From positions 1 to 8,833 of the forward strand of contig CATZYY010000096.1 of NCBI GenBank assembly GCA_958426425.1: a DNA stretch of 8,833 bases, given 5' to 3'. Under the pieces are notes generated by a model. It was not told where the DNA came from, ran no database searches, and saw only the letters and a list, made by a program, of their open reading frames with translations. The stretch comes from an uncultured Oscillospiraceae bacterium. GTDB lineage: Bacteria; Bacillota; Clostridia; Oscillospirales; Oscillospiraceae. Position 1 is the stretch's first letter; the number at the start of each line of letters is the position of its first letter. Both the position numbers and the translations under genes were made by a program. This document shows positions 5,811 through 8,833 of this stretch, piece after piece.

Positions 5811-7091
5811 ATGGACAGTTCCAGTATCAGTATGATCGTGGCCATTGCCCTGTTGGTGATGATGTCGGCCTATTTCTCCGCCACGGAGACGGCCTTTTCC
5901 TGCATGAATAAAATTCGTATGAAGAACCGGGCGGACGCCGGAGAGCACAAGGCCATCCTGGCCCTGTCTCTGGCGGAGGATTTTGATCGCCTGATCTCTA
6001 CTATCCTCATCGGCAACAACATCGTCAACATCACTGCCACCACCATCGGCACGGTGCTGTTCACCAAGCTGTTTCAGGAGTACGGTCCCACTATCTCCAC
6101 GGTGGTGCTGACCCTGGTGGTGCTGATTTTCGGCGAGATTTCTCCCAAGAGCATCGCCAAGGAAAACGCCGAGTCCTTTGCCATGTTCTCCGCACCGCTG
6201 CTGCGGGTGCTGCTGGTGATTCTGCGGCCGCTGAACTTCCTGTTTACCCAGTGGAAGCGGCTTTTGAATCTGGTATTTCGGCCCTCCGGGGACCCGGGCA
6301 TTACGGAGGAGGAGCTCATTACCATGGTCTCTGAGGCGGAGAACGAGGGCGGCCTGGACCAGCATGAGAGCCAGCTGATCCGCTCCGCCATTGAGTTCGG
6401 CGATCTGGAGGCCGGAGACATTCTGACGCCCCGGGTGGATATCGTGGCCGTGGAGGACTCCGCCACCATGGACGAGATCGCCGCCATCTTTGCCGAGAGC
6501 GGCTACTCCCGTCTGCCGGTGTATCACAAAGACGTGGACGACATTGTGGGCGTCATCCACGAGAAGGATTTCCACGCTGCCCGCTATCGCGGTCAGGAGG
6601 GAATCTCCGGTTGCGTCACCCCAGTTCACTACACCACCGCCAACGCCGAGCTGGGCGGCCTGCTGAGGATTTTGCAGAAGAAAAAGACCCACATGGCCAT
6701 TGTGGTGGACGAGTACGGCGGCACCGAGGGCCTGGTGACGCTGGAGGATATTCTGGAGCAGCTGGTGGGTGAGATCTGGGATGAGCACGACGAGGTGATC
6801 GAGTCCTTCCGCAAGCAGGAGGACGGTACGTATCTCATTGCCGCCGGCGCGGACCTGACGGATTTGTACGATCTGTTCGCTCTCAACGGCGAGTGCGACG
6901 CCAGCACCGTCTCCGGCTGGGTGATTCAGGAGCTGGGCCGCCTGCCCCAGGTGGGGGACCACTTCCGCGCTCAGGGACTGGATGTGACTGTCACTCGGGT
7001 GGACCACCGCCGGGTGCTGGAGATCCGGGTCCGGGTTCTTCAGGAGGAAGAGCTCCAGGAGGAGCTGGCCCACAGCGGCGAGGAACACTGA
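5811..7091 (+). CDS. CNNM/CorC-family (HlyC/CorC) membrane protein with CBS domains
   Basis: This 426-residue protein has the full hemolysin-C/CorC architecture. A DUF21/CNNM transmembrane domain spans about 1-185, with SATETAFS (23-30), GNNIVNI and GEISPKSIAKENAE from 108. Next is a CBS pair from about 205 to 330, with MAIVVDEYGGTEGLVTLEDI around 296-315. A C-terminal transporter-associated CorC_HlyC domain runs from about 340 to 425. Family members such as CorB/CorC and CNNM proteins export or regulate Mg2+ (and Co2+), with CBS domains sensing Mg-ATP; the hemolysin name is historical. The start at 5811 gives the usual MDxxSI N-terminus. The ribosome site is poor: GGAG ends at 5796, 14 bases before 5811 but only two before an alternative ATG at 5799 (GTG at 5796 is also open), so the start is uncertain by up to five residues. 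The gene follows its own promoter and long leader. Confidence 0.93.
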   Translation: MDSSSISMIVAIALLVMMSAYFSATETAFSCMNKIRMKNRADAGEHKAILALSLAEDFDRLISTILIGNNIVNITATTIGTVLFTKLFQEYGPTISTVVLTLVVLIFGEISPKSIAKENAESFAMFSAPLLRVLLVILRPLNFLFTQWKRLLNLVFRPSGDPGITEEELITMVSEAENEGGLDQHESQLIRSAIEFGDLEAGDILTPRVDIVAVEDSATMDEIAAIFAESGYSRLPVYHKDVDDIVGVIHEKDFHAARYRGQEGISGCVTPVHYTTANAELGGLLRILQKKKTHMAIVVDEYGGTEGLVTLEDILEQLVGEIWDEHDEVIESFRKQEDGTYLIAAGADLTDLYDLFALNGECDASTVSGWVIQELGRLPQVGDHFRAQGLDVTVTRVDHRRVLEIRVRVLQEEELQEELAHSGEEH

Positions 7092-7120
7092 GTTTGCTTT
7101 TTTGCGTACAGTCATTTGGA

Positions 7121-7157
7121 GCCCGCCGTCCCGGACTTCCGGGGCGGCGGGCCTTTT
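7121..7157 (+). terminator. Hairpin with short T-tract between two genes
   Basis: A 14-bp stem with one G-T wobble (arms 7121-7134 and 7139-7152, loop ACTT) is followed by CTTTT. It lies 29 bases after the CNNM/CorC stop and ends three bases before the AAAGGAG ribosome site of the next gene. The weak T-tract and the lack of an evident promoter in between suggest partial termination with readthrough. Confidence 0.65.
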
Positions 7158-7172
7158 GGAAAAGGAGCCGAT

Positions 7173-8216
7173 ATGCATATCTACACTGCGGGCCAGTGGG
7201 TCCTGTTGTTTTTCCTCTACTGCTTTCTGGGGTGGGTCTGGGAGAGCTGCTACGTCTCCGCCTGCCGCCGCCAGTGGGTAAACCGGGGATTCCTCCACGG
7301 TCCCCTGCTGCCCATCTACGGCAGCGGTGCCATCCTCATTTTATTTGTGACGCTGCCGGCCAAGGACCACCTGTGGCTGGTGTGGCTGCTGGGCATGATT
7401 GCTGCTACAGCCCTGGAGTATGTCACCGGCGACGTGATGGAGCGGCTGTTCAAGGTTCGCTACTGGGATTATTCCAAAAAGCGGTTCAATCTCAACGGCC
7501 ACATCTGCCTGTCCAGCTCCATTGCATGGGGCTTTTTCTCCGTGCTGCTGGTGCGGTTTCTCCACCCGCCGGTGGGACGGCTGCTGGTCCGGGTGCCGGA
7601 CTTCCTGGTGGACCCGGCGGCTCTGGCCCTGACGGCGGCTTTTACTGTGGACGTGGTCCGCTCCACCCAGGCGGCTCTGGATCTGCGGGAGATCCTTACC
7701 CGGCTCACGGAGGAGAACGAGGAGCTGCGGCGGCTGGCCCGCCGGGTGGAGGTGGCCTCTGCTTTTGCAGAAGACGACCTGCGCCGGTTCCGGGAAAAGA
7801 CTGAAGTGGAGAAACTGCTGCTGCAGGAGCGCCTGGAGGCGGGACACCGCCAGCGTCAGGAGGCCCAGGCCCGGCGGAAACTGCGCCGTCGGGAGGCTGT
7901 GGAGGAGGCCCTGCGCCGCCGTACCGCTGCCAAGCTGAAGGCCCTGCGGAATATTGCCCAGGCCCTGGAGGCCCATCGGGCCCGCCTGGAGAGCCAGCTC
8001 ACCGGCGAGGCCCTGGAACACCGCCTGGCCGAAATCGATCAGGCGCTGGAGAAGCTCCGGGACCGGGAGGCTGCCATTCGCACCCGTACCGAGCGGACTT
8101 ACCGTCAGGCCATGCGCATCCTGAGAGGCAATCCCACCGCCCGCAGCTTCGGCCGGCTCTCTGAGGCCCTGGAGTCCCTGCGCAGGCTGGGCAGCGGCGA
8201 CCGGGAGGAAGAGTGA
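7173..8216 (+). CDS. PF06541 (CmpB/DUF1113) membrane protein with long coiled-coil tail
   Basis: This 347-residue protein belongs to the family annotated as putative ABC transporter permease (PF06541), though no transporter role is proven and no ATPase gene lies nearby. Family landmarks are GWVWES (20-25), NRGFLHGPLLPIYG (37-50), LEYVTGDVMERLF (81-93), WDYSKKRFNLNGHICL (98-113) and the S-x-A-W-G pattern at 116-120. Hydrophobic segments lie at about 8-23, 45-61, 67-85, 113-130 and 144-162. Residues 166-315 form a highly charged, Arg/Glu/Leu-rich helix typical of a coiled coil, ending in a short tail with NPTARS (320-325), a feature seen in clostridial members. The start at 7173 has AAAGGAG five bases upstream; the in-frame reading from 7116 would place the coding region across the hairpin at 7121-7152. 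Function unknown; a cytoplasmic scaffold or sensor role for the coil is inference. Confidence 0.85.
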   Translation: MHIYTAGQWVLLFFLYCFLGWVWESCYVSACRRQWVNRGFLHGPLLPIYGSGAILILFVTLPAKDHLWLVWLLGMIAATALEYVTGDVMERLFKVRYWDYSKKRFNLNGHICLSSSIAWGFFSVLLVRFLHPPVGRLLVRVPDFLVDPAALALTAAFTVDVVRSTQAALDLREILTRLTEENEELRRLARRVEVASAFAEDDLRRFREKTEVEKLLLQERLEAGHRQRQEAQARRKLRRREAVEEALRRRTAAKLKALRNIAQALEAHRARLESQLTGEALEHRLAEIDQALEKLRDREAAIRTRTERTYRQAMRILRGNPTARSFGRLSEALESLRRLGSGDREEE

Positions 8217-8280
8217 TTGCCGCTGAAAAAAGGACCTGCCGCAAAGTGCATTTTTAAGGCTCCAAAAGGAAATGCCCAGT

Positions 8281-8323
8281 AAAATACCGGAAAGCGTCAC
8301 TGTGACGCTTTCCGGTATTTTTT
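8281..8323. terminator. Bidirectional terminator before the PflX-like gene
   Basis: A perfect 20-bp inverted repeat (arms 8281-8300 and 8302-8321) has A-runs on its left and TTTTTT at 8318-8323 on its right. It sits between two convergent genes and can stop both transcripts. The remainder of the gap at 8217-8369 shows only a short inverted match (TGCCGCAA near 8238 and TTGCGGCA near 8353). Confidence 0.92.
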
Positions 8324-8369
8324 CGCTGTTCGTAGGTTCAGAAAAACCTTCCTTGCGGCAAAGATTTGG

Positions 8370-8833
8370 TTACAGGCCGGAGAGGTCGAACGCCGGGGTG
8401 TACTCCTCCCTGGCGGAGGTACGCTCCTGGGTGTAGCCGTCGGTGATGCCGCAGTTTTCCATGTACTGCACCGCCGCCCGGTATTCCGCCCTGGTTACCT
8501 GCCGGGCCAGGTTCCCCACCGCACCGGGTTGCGGAGTGTATTGGCTCATGAGGGAGAACAGTACCTGCCCCGGCTGGAAGGTTTCCGCCACCCAATCAAT
8601 GCAGCGGCGGGTGTTTTCCAGTTCTCCCGGCAGCAGCAGGTGGCGGATCAACACGCCCCGCTTCAGTTGCCCGTCCTCCATCACATAGGGCCCCGTCTGG
8701 CGGTACATCTCCAAAATGGCGGTCTTGGCCCAGTGAAAGTAGTCCGCCGCGCCGGAGTACCGCTCCGCCGGCTCCGGCAGGGCGTACTTCAGGTCCGGCA
8801 GATACACCTGGACCTTTCCCTCCAGCAGCCGCA
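8370..8833 (-). CDS. PflX-like radical SAM protein, C-terminal part
   Basis: The window holds the last 153 complete codons; the N-terminal half with the radical SAM cysteine cluster lies beyond the right edge. The visible part matches the C-terminal half of the PflX/COG1313 family, relatives of pyruvate formate-lyase activating enzyme with no settled substrate. Family landmarks in order are VYLPDLKYA, the RYSGAADYFHWA segment, RGVLIRHLLLPGELENT, FSLMSQYTP, TRAEYRAAVQYMENCGITDGY and the closing EEYTPAFDLSGL. The reading frame stays open to position 8833, and the codon at 8805-8807 is GTG in mid-domain, so it should not be taken as the start. It converges on the PF06541 gene and shares its terminator. 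Confidence 0.9.
   Translation of the reverse strand, partial: RLLEGKVQVYLPDLKYALPEPAERYSGAADYFHWAKTAILEMYRQTGPYVMEDGQLKRGVLIRHLLLPGELENTRRCIDWVAETFQPGQVLFSLMSQYTPQPGAVGNLARQVTRAEYRAAVQYMENCGITDGYTQERTSAREEYTPAFDLSGL

Noticed and set aside
5706..7298. A 530-codon open frame on the minus strand across the CNNM/CorC gene
   Set aside because: It is antisense to a clearly conserved protein, is rich in His/Gln/Gly runs typical of a shadow frame in GC-rich DNA, and has no family resemblance.
8370..8807. A complete 145-residue protein starting at 8807
   Set aside because: The codon there is GTG inside a conserved strand of the PflX-like fold, and the frame remains open to the window edge, so the gene is truncated by the window.
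1..8833. CRISPR array, phage genes, insertion sequence or toxin-antitoxin pair
   Set aside because: No regularly spaced repeats, transposase or integrase motifs, or small paired genes were seen; all recognised genes are chromosomal housekeeping or envelope types.

Overview
This is an ordinary-looking chromosomal stretch from a high-GC, spore-forming, anaerobic Firmicute. The most likely source is a gut Oscillospiraceae-type Clostridium (Flavonifractor, Lawsonibacter or Intestinimonas-like). That placement is an inference from the gene set: a SpoVAC spore protein, a clostridial-type one-cluster ferredoxin, an S-layer-homology (SLH) surface protein, a PF06541 membrane protein and a PflX-type radical SAM protein. 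GC-rich codons are used throughout. I see no mobile element, tRNA, rRNA or CRISPR array.

Layout. Bases 22-124 hold three adjacent inverted repeats. They lie just downstream of spoVAC, which runs leftward (143-586). spoVAC is divergent from hemW (709-1929), and a well-formed sigma-A-type promoter for hemW lies between them. hemW converges on a small ferredoxin gene (2001-2189, minus); the two share one perfect 20-bp bidirectional terminator that overlaps the ferredoxin stop codon. The ferredoxin is divergent from a large secreted protein (2460-5504). That protein carries a phosphodiester glycosidase (NAGPA-type) domain, Ig-like and galactose-binding-like modules, and three C-terminal SLH domains. 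Both genes of this divergent pair have plausible promoters, and a 16-base near-identical direct repeat occurs once by each promoter.

After a strong terminator comes a promoter followed by a leader of roughly 185 bases, which has hairpin potential and a terminator-like stem. It leads into a CNNM/CorC-type (HlyC/CorC) membrane protein (5811-7091). A hairpin with a short T-tract separates this gene from a PF06541 membrane protein with a long coiled-coil tail (7173-8216). A second perfect 20-bp bidirectional terminator ends that gene and also serves a convergent PflX-like radical SAM gene (8370 to beyond the right edge, minus).

The genes look like separate housekeeping or envelope functions, not one pathway: spore core loading, heme trafficking, electron transfer, surface glycan processing and ion transport. 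I do not see a convincing new multi-gene system. The points most worth following are the composite palindrome at the left edge, the solitary spoVAC, the shared 16-base repeat between the ferredoxin and surface-protein promoters, and the unexplained leader RNA before the CNNM/CorC gene.
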